Assembly (NCBI RefSeq): GCF_014295035.1
Contig: NZ_CP060404.1
Location: 3,374,501 to 3,438,500 of the forward strand
Direction: 5' to 3'
From: Streptomyces buecherae
Lineage (GTDB): Bacteria > Actinomycetota > Actinomycetes > Streptomycetales > Streptomycetaceae
DNA length: 64,000 bases
Below are positions 10,261-19,220 of the stretch, piece after piece. The position numbers and the translations under genes are program-made. The notes below the pieces were generated by a model. It did not search any database. It worked only from the letters and a program-made list of their open reading frames with translations, and was not told where the DNA came from. How positions within the stretch are numbered: the first letter of the stretch is position 1; each line of letters starts with the position of its first letter.

Positions 10261-11058
10261 TCAGGCGGCGCGCCGGCCGCGGGTGGAGACCAGCGGCCAC
10301 GAGGTGACGGCCACGGCCGGGTCGGCCAACAGCTCGCCCATCCGGTCGAGTTCGGCCTCCGTCGCGCCGGCGGCCAGCAGCCGGTCGCGCAGTTGCACGG
10401 TGTTGTGGGCCATCAGCCGGGCGCCGGCGCTGCCGCCCGACCAGCTCTCGGCGTGCACCCGGGTGTGCACGTCGGTGAGTCCGACGCCGGCCAGCGCGGC
10501 GTGCACCGCGTTGCCCCAGGCCGGGTCGGCGCCGCTGGCCACCAGGGATCGCTGGGTGAGGTCCACGACCCGGTCGATGACCTCGGCGTCCGCCGCGCTC
10601 GGCACGGTCAGCGGGCGCTGGAGCGAGGTCGCGTCGAACTCCTCGATCAGCAGCCAGCCGCCCGGCGCGAGCGCCTCGACCAGGGTGGCCAGGATCTCCC
10701 GCCGTTCGGGTAGGTGCCCGAGCACGAGGCGGGCGTGGATCAGGTCGTAGCGGTCGGCGGACGGCAGCGGCCCGCGCACGTCGTGCTGGCGCGTCTCCAA
10801 CCCCGCCGCCGGGGCGGTCAGCCCCGGCTCGATGTCGGTGGCCAGCACGCTGCCGCCGCCGGGCCGCACCAGGTCGGCCAGGTGGTGGGCGATGGAGCCG
10901 CCGCCCGCGCCCACCTCCCAGCAGCGGGCGCCCGCCGGAAGGTCCAGCTCGGCGACGCGGGCGATGGTGATCGGGTCGTACGCGGCCTCCAGCGCCCCCA
11001 GCCGGGACGGCGCCTGCGCGGCCTGGTTGTCGAACGCGTAATCAGTGGTGACGGACAT
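10261..11058 (-). CDS. SAM-dependent methyltransferase of the isonitrile operon
   Basis: 265 residues, class I methyltransferase. ATG 11058 follows GGAAGG. Motif I is WEVGAGGGSIAHHLA (about residues 47-61), the acidic end of strand 2 is ATDIEPG, motif II/III is DLIHARLVLGHL, and a post-motif segment ALAPGGWLLIEEFD follows. The C-terminal half is helical and should hold the acceptor site. It is the third gene in a leftward operon after a PvcA-type isonitrile synthase and a PvcB-type oxygenase, 99 bp behind the latter. In that context O- or N-methylation of an isonitrile product (for example a tyrosine-derived phenol) is a reasonable guess, but the acceptor cannot be read from the sequence. Confidence 0.85.
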   Translation of the reverse strand: MSVTTDYAFDNQAAQAPSRLGALEAAYDPITIARVAELDLPAGARCWEVGAGGGSIAHHLADLVRPGGGSVLATDIEPGLTAPAAGLETRQHDVRGPLPSADRYDLIHARLVLGHLPERREILATLVEALAPGGWLLIEEFDATSLQRPLTVPSAADAEVIDRVVDLTQRSLVASGADPAWGNAVHAALAGVGLTDVHTRVHAESWSGGSAGARLMAHNTVQLRDRLLAAGATEAELDRMGELLADPAVAVTSWPLVSTRGRRAA

Positions 11059-11070
11059 CGGGACCTTCCA

Positions 11071-11122
11071 GCGGTACGGGACCTCGCGGCGGTACGGGAC
11101 CTTGCGGCGGTACGGGGCGGGC
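11071..11122. repeat. three 18-bp tandem repeats
   Basis: GCGGTACGGGACCTCGCG repeats with starts at 11071, 11089 and 11107 (second and third copies slightly changed). It fills the gap between the oxygenase stop and the methyltransferase start, so it lies in the operon mRNA. Similar GTAC-rich tandem words occur in several other gaps of this window. Confidence 0.8.
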
Positions 11123-11157
11123 GGGCGCCACGGCGGCGGGGCGCCCGCGACGGGCGG

Positions 11158-11982
11158 TCAGAGGATCTGGACGCGCTGCAACCGGCGCGGCGACTCCTGG
11201 TGGAAGGACTCCCTGCGGTGCAGCACCGCGTGGTTGTCGATCAGCAGGAAGTCGCCGTCCTGCCAGGTGTGCGTGTAGCCCGCGTCGCCGCGGTAGAGCC
11301 GTGCGTGCAGGTCGGCCAGGAACTCGTCGTGGTCGGCGGCCGGGATGCCCTCGATGTCGAGGGTGAGCGGGTTCTCGTACTCCTCGGCCGGCAGCGGCTC
11401 CGCGTACCGCAGCGTCGCGCGCCCGGTGATCGGGTGCGGGGAGACCAGCGGCGTGGTGAAGCTGCCGCCGAAGTGGCCGCGCTTCTCGACGGTGTAGGTG
11501 ATCCACACCCGTTCCCACTGCGCCCGGCGCTCCGGTTCGGCGGCGTCCAGGAGGCGGGTGGTGTCGACGAAGGTGGTCTCGCCGCCCGCGTCGGCCAGCG
11601 GCGCCCGCAGGCACTGGAAGAACATGTACGCCGGCGTCTGCTCGGCGAACGCGCCGTCCCAGTGGTAGGGCACGCAGCCGGTGGTGAAGAGGTAGTTCTT
11701 CGGGCGCTCCTGCACCACCAGGTCGAGCACCTCGCCGAAGTCCCAGGTCAACAGCGGCCCCCAGCGGCGGGCGCTGTCGGCGAACTCCTCCTTGGACAGG
11801 CCGGCGAAGCCGCGCAGCACGACCACCCGGAACTCGCCGACCCAGCGCGCGAGCAGGGCGGGCGACAGGGCGTTGACGTCCGCGTCGCCGGTCGCCTCGA
11901 TCAGCGCGCCGAAGGGCTTGAGGAACGAGCGCTCGATGCGGACGGCCGCGTGGGGGGAACCGTGGGGTGGCGCCACGCTCAC
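11158..11982 (-). CDS. PvcB/IsnB-like Fe(II)/2-oxoglutarate oxygenase (TauD family)
   Basis: 274 residues. The GTG start at 11982 overlaps the stop of the preceding isonitrile synthase (GTGA, 4 bp) and has GGAGG upstream, so translation is probably coupled; longer in-frame starts would lie inside the upstream gene. The TauD fold shows WDFGEVLDLV, the metal ligands H107 and D109 in YHWDG, and H255 in DNHAVLHRR near the C-terminus, with Arg residues at 257-258 and 266-267 for 2-oxoglutarate. PvcB/IsnB enzymes act on the isonitrile amino acid made by PvcA/IsnA, giving a vinyl isonitrile by oxidative decarboxylation, or a dehydro product. Pairing with the synthase here makes that role likely. Which product type is formed cannot be predicted. 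Confidence 0.88.
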   Translation of the reverse strand: MSVAPPHGSPHAAVRIERSFLKPFGALIEATGDADVNALSPALLARWVGEFRVVVLRGFAGLSKEEFADSARRWGPLLTWDFGEVLDLVVQERPKNYLFTTGCVPYHWDGAFAEQTPAYMFFQCLRAPLADAGGETTFVDTTRLLDAAEPERRAQWERVWITYTVEKRGHFGGSFTTPLVSPHPITGRATLRYAEPLPAEEYENPLTLDIEGIPAADHDEFLADLHARLYRGDAGYTHTWQDGDFLLIDNHAVLHRRESFHQESPRRLQRVQIL

Positions 11983-12947
11983 GACATGACCTCCTGGAGG
12001 GTGAGGTGGGGCGCGACGAAGTGGCTGGGCCGGTCGCCGCGCCACACCAGCGACGCCTTGAGCTCCTCGGCGTGGGCGCGCTTCGTCAGGAACATCCCGT
12101 CCCCGGTCTCCAGGGCCACCCCGTGCCACGGGGTCAGCCAGCGGTCCCGGGTGCGGACCAGGTGGAAGCCGATCTTCTCGGAGTGCACCGGCTGCGGGTG
12201 GATCGACAGGCGCAGCGCGTCCGGGTACGTCTCGGCGACCAGGCGGCTCCAGGCGTTGGAGCGCCGGATGACCTCCCACGCGATCGGCTTGGCCTCCTCG
12301 CGGATCTTGGAGCGGCTCTTGCCCTCGCTCACCGCGAGCCGGTCCTCGAACATGAAGCGGTGTATGCCGTTGAACATCCCGCGCACCTGCTCGTCCTGCG
12401 TGGCCCGGTGCTTGAGGCTCTCCAGCGACTCGGCGTACTTGGCCATGAGTTCGTCGCGTATGACGTCGTAATCGGTGCTGTCGTACGCGTCGGCCAGCGC
12501 GTAGAAGCCGATCGACGAGCCGTTGAAGGAGCGCACCATCGCCTCCAGCTCGGACCGGTAGCTGGTGGCGTCCTCGTCGGTGACCCCGACGACGTCGGCG
12601 AAGACGTGGCCGTCGGAGCAGATCGTGACCCGGGCGCCCGGCGCGTGGTAATGCGACAGGTGGTCACAGAAGGACTGGAGGAATTCCAGGGCCAGGCGCT
12701 CCCCCATGTCGGGCAGCGCGCCCAACGTCTTCTGCCCGTTGGGCGACTTGGCGGGGAAGGCCGGAATGACGAAGTGCAGAGGTTCCCCCGCGTCGAGGAA
12801 CTTCTGCACCTTCTTCTCGTGCGGGGCGCGGCACGCCTCGCACGGCTTTTCCGCGCAGCCCCCGTCGGGGCCGGCTATCAACCGCCGGAAACGGAAGACG
12901 TGGTTGAGGATCTCGGTGCTGGCCGCCTGCTGCTTGACCTGCGTCAC
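11979..12947 (-). CDS. PvcA/IsnA-type isonitrile synthase (DIT1/PvcA family)
   Basis: 322 residues from GTG 12947, with AGGAGAG 4-7 bases upstream; length matches PvcA-type enzymes. Family signatures are visible in order: IPAFPAKSPN (61-70), ICSDGHVFAD (109-118), RLSIHPQP (246-253), SEKIGFHLV (256-264) and TPWHGV (272-277). Enzymes of this family convert the amino group of Tyr or Trp to an isonitrile, taking the carbon from ribulose 5-phosphate. An N-terminal cluster C31, C36, C39 may bind a metal or be incidental. It is the first gene of a leftward operon with the PvcB-like oxygenase (4-bp overlap) and a methyltransferase. Substrate cannot be told from sequence alone. This route differs from the diiron/NRPS (ScoE-type) isonitrile pathway common in Streptomyces. 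Confidence 0.9.
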   Translation of the reverse strand: MTQVKQQAASTEILNHVFRFRRLIAGPDGGCAEKPCEACRAPHEKKVQKFLDAGEPLHFVIPAFPAKSPNGQKTLGALPDMGERLALEFLQSFCDHLSHYHAPGARVTICSDGHVFADVVGVTDEDATSYRSELEAMVRSFNGSSIGFYALADAYDSTDYDVIRDELMAKYAESLESLKHRATQDEQVRGMFNGIHRFMFEDRLAVSEGKSRSKIREEAKPIAWEVIRRSNAWSRLVAETYPDALRLSIHPQPVHSEKIGFHLVRTRDRWLTPWHGVALETGDGMFLTKRAHAEELKASLVWRGDRPSHFVAPHLTLQEVMS

Positions 12948-14037
12948 CGCACTCTCCTGCCTACTTATAAAGGGGTAAATGGAGGTGAAACATCCGGCCT
13001 CGTACGAGACCGATGTGCCTGCCCGGCGCCCGGGACCCGACGCGCGTAGCGGCGCCGACCCCGGGGTCGCGGACCTTGTTGCTCGAAGCCGAAAGCCCCG
13101 GGGCGCCCAAAGAGAATGAGCAGACCCGGGAATCGCGGATCGTGGGCTGGTGCGAACGGTAAAAGAACTGACCAGGTACGGGACTTCGCGAGCGAACGCG
13201 TGGAGAACGGCCGCTGCCGCCCCGCGCGTGACGGCATGAAACATGGGCATGGGTGACCGGCCGGACAGGGCGGCGCCGTGGCGGCACGGCGGCGGCCGTG
13301 GGCCACGCCGCTCGGGCGGGCGCGGCGTGCGGACCGAACGCGTACGGCACCGCGCCACGGCGAGCCGCGACGGCTCCCGCACGGTGGCGCGCCGCCGGTC
13401 GCCGCGACCGATACCCGTACTCGGCATCGATGTCAGTACCGAACGGTCGATCGGCCCCACCGCGCCCGAGATCACCGCCGACCCGCGTCACGGGAGCCCG
13501 TCTCAGCGCCACACCCCCCGTCGGTGGCGCGTCGCGCCGCGCGGCGAGCCCGACTCCGCCCTGGCGCGCGGTCACGCGGCGCGCTCGGCGTCGGGCCGCC
13601 GGACCGGACCGCGCCACCGCGCGCGACCGGCGACCGGTGCGACGCGGGCCCGTCGGGCGGGCCGGCCCCGCCGCGTCGGGCCGCCGCCGCCCACGGGACG
13701 TCGGCGCATCCGATCGAGTTCAGTAAACGGCCACGAAAGCCGCGAACGAAACCCCGCCGATAGCCATTCGATGCGTCAGAGCGCGCATTCGGCTCTCCCT
13801 CCCCGGATTCCCCCTGCGCGACCGGTCGCCGCGTCAAGACGCATGCACCGCCACCGCGTTCCCGCCATCGGCTCGTGACCGACGTGGGGGGTGGCCGCCG
13901 GGCCAGGCCCGGGCGGCAGGTCGCTCTGCCACACCTACTGTGTACGCCAATTCGAGATCACCGCTATTGCCTCTTGCGGCATAGCCGTTGTGGCTATGCC
14001 GCATCGGCTATGCCCAACCAGGCATGATCCAAACGAG
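12948..14037. other. 1.09-kb gene-free region upstream of the isonitrile operon
   Basis: Apart from the operon promoter at its left end and the palindromic cluster at its right end, no gene is supported. Open frames across 13240-13880 are Arg/Pro-rich, lack third-position bias and have no ribosome binding sites. Such a long gap may hold regulatory sites or a small RNA; nothing specific is visible. Confidence 0.5.
12964..12992 (-). promoter_or_regulatory. candidate promoter of the isonitrile operon
   Basis: On the minus strand a -35-like TGTTTC (12992-12987) and a -10-like TATAAG (12969-12964) are separated by 17 bases, in an unusually AT-rich patch for this genome. The start codon at 12947 would give a very short leader that still includes the AGGAG site. 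Confidence 0.45.
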
Positions 14038-14046
14038 CTATGCCGC
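13976..14046. promoter_or_regulatory. palindrome and repeats of GGCTATGCC (terminator or operator)
   Basis: A perfect 11-bp inverted repeat (13976-13986 GCGGCATAGCC with 13992-14002 GGCTATGCCGC, loop GTTGT) is followed by GGCTATGCC again at 14006-14014 and GCTATGCCGC at 14037-14046, the last overlapping the stop codon of the LuxR-type gene. The hairpin could terminate that gene; the extra copies look more like a multi-site operator. Confidence 0.6.
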
Positions 14047-14376
14047 TTCCGCCGTCAGCGCATTACGGTGGTTGTAGACCATTAACGCCGCCTCGACGCG
14101 TGAGCGAGCCCCCAGCTTGCGCATCAGGCTGGTCACATGGGCCCGCACCGTGCGTTCGGCGATGTTGAGCTGGCGAGCAAGCGAACGATTGGATTCCCCG
14201 TCGGCCAGTAGCAACAGGACCTCCACCTCTCGCTTGGTCAACAGTGAGAAGTCGGGAGTCGAGTGTCCCGGCCTCCCGTGCCGTCCCCATTCACCCGTGC
14301 CGATCGATTGCCCCCGTGAGTGCACGTGGCCTCCCCTAAGACCTAACCAAACCGGGTCAACTACTCGTACCCCCAT
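14038..14376 (-). CDS. stand-alone LuxR/GerE-type DNA-binding regulator
   Basis: About 112 residues from ATG 14376, which has GGGAGG 13 bases upstream. Alternatives in frame are GTG 14325 (GGGGAGG very close) and ATG 14469 (no clear site), so the start is uncertain. The only domain is the GerE helix-turn-helix: LLTKREVEVLLLLADGES, NRSLARQLNIAERTVRAHV and LMRKLGARSRVEAA. There is no receiver or ligand domain. It lies 1.1 kb upstream of the isonitrile operon in the same direction, so it may be a pathway-linked regulator, but it could equally belong with the VOC-protein gene upstream (230 bp away, same strand). Confidence 0.8.
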   Translation of the reverse strand: MGVRVVDPVWLGLRGGHVHSRGQSIGTGEWGRHGRPGHSTPDFSLLTKREVEVLLLLADGESNRSLARQLNIAERTVRAHVTSLMRKLGARSRVEAALMVYNHRNALTAEAA

Positions 14377-14606
14377 GAGAACAGAGGTTCCTCCCACCGA
14401 GGCGGGCCAGCGAGTGATGAGTGACCCAAGCCACCCGCCATGCCCACCCTTTGAGGGGAGATACCTCATCAAAGTGGCGTAGTTCAGGATGAGTAGTGCG
14501 CCCGCCCTGTTGCCCGCTGCCACCGCCCCGTTGCGAGGCGCCACCCGCCCCCGTGGACCCGCCCCGGGAGGCTCCGAGTCCCGGGCCCGGATGCGGAGGT
14601 GTGGGT

Positions 14607-15422
14607 TCAGGCGGGCGGGCCCTCCGGGTGGGGGGCGTCGCCGCGGGTCCTGGTGTCGATGACGGCGAAGCTCGCGCCCTGGTTGTCGACCACCACCGCC
14701 GAGCGACCGTGCGGCGTGGTCACCGGGTCGATGGCGACCCGGCCGCCGAGCCGCCCGGTGGCGGCCACCGCGGCGTCGCAGTCCTCGACCACGAAGTAGG
14801 TCAGGAAGTGGGCCGGCATCTCCTCCGGATAGCCGCTGCTGATCAGCCCCCGGCCACTCACCGCGTGTCGCGCCCCCGCCGGCCGGCCCCGTGGGACCCA
14901 GCGCACGAAGTCGGGCCGCCCCGCCTCGTCGTCCACCTCGGCGCGCAGGCCGAACACGTCCTCGTAGAAGGCGTCGACGCGCTCCGGCGCGCGGGTGTAG
15001 ACCTCCGCCCAGCCGTACGAGCCGGGCTGCCCCTGCTCCTCGAAGCCCGCGTGGCTGCCGGCCTGCCACAGGTTGAAGACCGCGCCGCCGGGGTCGGCGA
15101 TCACCGCCATCGTGCCGAAGTCGCCCACCCGCACCGGGTCCATGATGACCGTGCCGCCCGCGGCGCGGGCCCTGACCGCCGTCCCGAAGACGTCGGCGGT
15201 GGCCAGGTAGACGTTCCACGCGGTGGGCATCCGCCCGTCGGGCTTGGCCACCAGGGCGGCGACGTTCCTGCCGCCGTGGAACGCCTGCGTGTACGAGCCG
15301 TAGTCGGGCGCGGCGGGCCCGAAGGTCCAGCCGAGCAGCTCACCGTAGAAACGCTTGCCCGCCGCGACGTCGGGCAGCGCCACATCCACCCAGCAGGGCA
15401 CACCTTCCGGGAATACGGCCAT
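14607..15422 (-). CDS. two-domain VOC (glyoxalase/bleomycin-resistance fold) protein
   Basis: 271 residues from ATG 15422 behind GGGAGG. Two tandem VOC modules are visible: residues about 5-125 (PCWVDVALPDVAAGKRFYGE, then VGDFGTMAVIADPGGAVFNLW) and about 138-262 (GWAEVYTRAPERVDAFYEDV, then GRSAVVVDNQGASFAVI). Fused pairs of this type occur in Streptomyces as hydroxylase-like or resistance-type proteins; the reaction is not known. His/Glu metal ligands are only partly present. It is divergent from the TetR gene, across a gap containing DnaA-box-like sequences. Confidence 0.85.
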   Translation of the reverse strand: MAVFPEGVPCWVDVALPDVAAGKRFYGELLGWTFGPAAPDYGSYTQAFHGGRNVAALVAKPDGRMPTAWNVYLATADVFGTAVRARAAGGTVIMDPVRVGDFGTMAVIADPGGAVFNLWQAGSHAGFEEQGQPGSYGWAEVYTRAPERVDAFYEDVFGLRAEVDDEAGRPDFVRWVPRGRPAGARHAVSGRGLISSGYPEEMPAHFLTYFVVEDCDAAVAATGRLGGRVAIDPVTTPHGRSAVVVDNQGASFAVIDTRTRGDAPHPEGPPA

Positions 15423-15845
15423 GGCTCGGTGTCCTCCCGTACAGAGTGATCGACACTCGGCAAGTGCCTTATCGGCCACGCTAACGGCGCAGCGCCCATC
15501 CCGCCCGCCCCGCGACGCGGACCGGTGAAGGAGACTCCTCTACGACGGGGAGGCGAGCGGCTCCCGGGCTCCGTGCGTACGGAAGGGGAACAGTGGGCGA
15601 AGGAGGGTCGCACACACCGTCTCCACGAGCCGGGCACGAGTTATCCACCGATGTTATCCACAGGCTGTTGATAACAGGAATCATCCGTCCGGCCGAACCC
15701 ACAGCGCTCGGTAGATGGGCCACTCACCGACCGCCCCGCCGCCGCCCCACCCGCTCTGAACTGGCCTTTCCCCGACTCGATCGGGCCGCACCCCATTTGC
15801 AGGCAGCCGGATCGCGCTCTGATCACCCCTCGGTAAGCTGACGGC
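15423..15845. other. divergent intergenic region with DnaA-box cluster
   Basis: 423 bp between the VOC-protein gene and the TetR gene. It contains three DnaA-box-like 9-mers (described separately) in its middle and should contain both divergent promoters. No gene is supported. Confidence 0.6.
15641..15674. promoter_or_regulatory. cluster of three DnaA-box-like 9-mers
   Basis: TTATCCACC (15641-15649), TTATCCACA (15654-15662, exact match to the classical box) and, on the other strand, TTATCAACA (15674-15666) occur within 34 bp. Boxes this AT-rich are rare in such a genome. No dnaA or dnaN gene is nearby, so this is not the replication origin; DnaA titration or DnaA control of a flanking promoter is possible. 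Confidence 0.6.
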
Positions 15846-16493
15846 ATGACAGGACAAGTTCGCACGGTTGACGGCCGAGTGGCCGGGCGCCGCGGACAGG
15901 CGACGCGGCAGAAGCTGCTCGACTGCCTCAGCGAGATGCTCAGTTCCTCGCCGTACAGAGACGTCAAGGTCATCGATGTCGCGCGCAAGGCAGGAACCTC
16001 ACCCGCGACGTTCTACCAGTACTTTCCCGACGTCGAGGGCGCCGTCCTCGAGATCGCCGAGGAGACGGCGCAGGAGGGCGCCGGCCTCACGGATCTCGTG
16101 GCGGGCCGCTCCTGGGCGGGGAAGTCGGGCTGGCAGTCGGCCGAGGAGCTTGTGGATGGCTTCCTCTCCTTCTGGCGCAAAAACGATGCCATCCTGCGGG
16201 TCGTGGACCTGGGCGCCGCCGAGGGCGACAAGCGGTTCTACAAGATCCGCATGAAGCTCATCAACGCCGTCACCAGCTCCCTGGCCGACTCCGTCAAGGA
16301 GCTCCAGACCAAGGGCAAGGTGGACAAGGACGTGAGCCCCGCGGCCGTGGCCGGGTCCCTCGTGGCGATGCTCGCCGCCGTGGCCGCACACCAGAAGGGC
16401 TTCCAGAGTTCGGGCGTCAAGCAGGCCGAACTGAAGACCAACCTGGCACTCCTGGTCCACCTGGGCGTCACGGGCCGCAAGCCGTCCAAGTAG
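15846..16493 (+). CDS. TetR family transcriptional regulator
   Basis: 215 residues from ATG 15846. The N-terminal HTH reads RQKLLDCLSEMLSSSPYRDV, then KVIDVARKAGTSPATFYQYF (about residues 45-64), standard TetR form. The C-terminal part is helical with a Lys-rich end, resembling Streptomyces regulators whose ligand is unknown. It is divergent from the VOC-protein gene and followed by a 770-bp gap, so its own promoter and that gene are likely targets. Confidence 0.9.
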   Translation: MTGQVRTVDGRVAGRRGQATRQKLLDCLSEMLSSSPYRDVKVIDVARKAGTSPATFYQYFPDVEGAVLEIAEETAQEGAGLTDLVAGRSWAGKSGWQSAEELVDGFLSFWRKNDAILRVVDLGAAEGDKRFYKIRMKLINAVTSSLADSVKELQTKGKVDKDVSPAAVAGSLVAMLAAVAAHQKGFQSSGVKQAELKTNLALLVHLGVTGRKPSK

Positions 16494-17261
16494 CGCCCCA
16501 GCGGCCCACCCCGGCCCCTCCCGGGCCCCAAGCCCAGCTCACGGACGCCCACCCACCGAGGGCGCCGCCCCTCCCCCACAGCGCGCCACCGCGCGCGCCC
16601 CGCGCGCTCCGAGCGCACCCCCGCGTCGCCCCGACCGGCAGCCGCCGCCCGCCGCCCGCCGCACTCGGCCCGCTCTCCTAGCGCGCCGCTCCCGACGCGA
16701 CGTACGCACGCGGTTCATGCGGCGACAGGCATGCCCGCTTTTCCAGCCCGCGTCATTCCCTGCTCCGCCCCGGCGCGGAACGCTCCAACGGCGTCACAGC
16801 GCGGCCGGCATCGCGCGACTCACCGCCGCCCCACGCCCCCACCATGAATGCGACCGGCCGCCGACCATAAGCCCAAGCTTGCTTCTCCGCCCGCTCATTC
16901 GGCATTCCACCGGCGCGATAGGTGGCAACGGAAGACAACCCCCGGCGCGAATTCGGGGGGCGCACGCGGGCGGAGAAGGGCGCGCTATTCGCGACGGAAA
17001 AGCCGCCGCCCGCAAGCCCGCGCAAGCCCGCACGCGTCCGGTGTACCAAGGGACCTATACAGCACGGAAATCCGGGCCGGACGCGGCGGTCCGTCATCAT
17101 GACGGCCACCACGCCCGACCCGGTCTCATCCGAAGCGGTCAACCGCGGTCGTCGCTCCCCGTGTCCGCCATCCGGCTCGCCCGGTGGTCGTCTCGGCCCA
17201 GGGCCGGCCCGACCTGGCGCGCGCCGCGCGGCAGCGGTCGTGGGGGATGCGTCTCAGCGGC
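16494..17261. other. gene-free region, 768 bp
   Basis: Lies between the convergent TetR and subtilase genes. It begins with a C-rich stretch (16500-16680). Open frames here, such as 16753-17142 on the minus strand, have no codon bias, domain or ribosome binding site. No clear terminator hairpin was identified. Confidence 0.5.
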
Positions 17262-18479
<1,218 letters not shown>

Positions 18480-19220
18480 GAAGAGTTGACCCTTCGCGTG
18501 CGTGCTGTGGGGGGAATTTGTTGCAATCACGCTTGGCAGCGGGATGATTTCCACTGCGCCTGCAAAGACTCTGCCCGGTTCTCCATGGTCATTTCAATAA
18601 CCAGATCACCCTGTTACACAGTCGCCAGGACTCGGCAATAGCGAATGCCCCAAAATGTGGACATAGCCCGGGAATTGCCGCCGGATGATCTTAACGTCAG
18701 GTCCCCTTTGGCCCCGTTCGTTGATCTTTCGACGCCACTCTCGGCACCAAGTACGGACCAATTCCGCCTCGTCGTACGGCACTTCATGGTGACGGCATTC
18801 ACATGGCTTTCGCGTGTCGGCGGAAGATGTGCGCATTCGGTGACGCCGATGAATCCGGCGGACACTTTCGCGGCGCGGGCGACGGGTGCGGCGGGGAGGT
18901 TTTCGCGGAGCCGACCGCGTCGCGGCGCGACGGGTGGGCGGTCAGGGCACGGCGTACGCGGGGCGCGCGGCGGTGCGACCGCGCGGCGCCAACAGGGCCC
19001 CGTGTGGCGGCACTTACCGTCCGACCGGTCGTCGGACGTGCGAGCCGGCCGGGGCGGTGACCGGGCCAACGGCCGTGCCAGCGACGGGCCTTCGGTCCGG
19101 GCGGGCGCCTCCTGCCAGGGCTTTTGGCGTGCGGGCCGCAGTTGTCAGTGGGGCGCGCTATACATGTTGCTGTACTCGCGGCATCACAACCGGTAGCCGA
19201 GGTGCGGGACGGGGGCGAGC
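18480..19220. other. gene-free divergent region, 741 bp
   Basis: Separates the subtilase and the two-helix membrane-protein gene. The subtilase-proximal 250 bp is AT-richer and should hold its promoter. Frames at 18645-19196 show no codon bias. No hairpin or repeat of note. Confidence 0.45.

Noticed and set aside
12948..13475. N-terminal extension of the isonitrile synthase to 13475
   Set aside because: The extension is Arg/Pro-rich without family similarity, while GTG 12947 has AGGAG close upstream and gives the family's normal length.
13243..13880. Several overlapping frames (plus strand 13243-13878, minus strand 13472-13837)
   Set aside because: Arg-rich products in all frames, no third-position bias, no ribosome binding site, and no domain; treated as non-coding.
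14496..15449. Plus-strand frame opposite the VOC-protein gene
   Set aside because: Antisense shadow; the minus-strand product has two clear VOC modules.
15641..15674. Possible replication origin
   Set aside because: Only three boxes and no dnaA, dnaN or other origin genes nearby; reported only as a DnaA-box cluster.
16753..17142. Minus-strand 129-residue frame in the TetR-subtilase gap
   Set aside because: No codon bias or motif and no usable start site.
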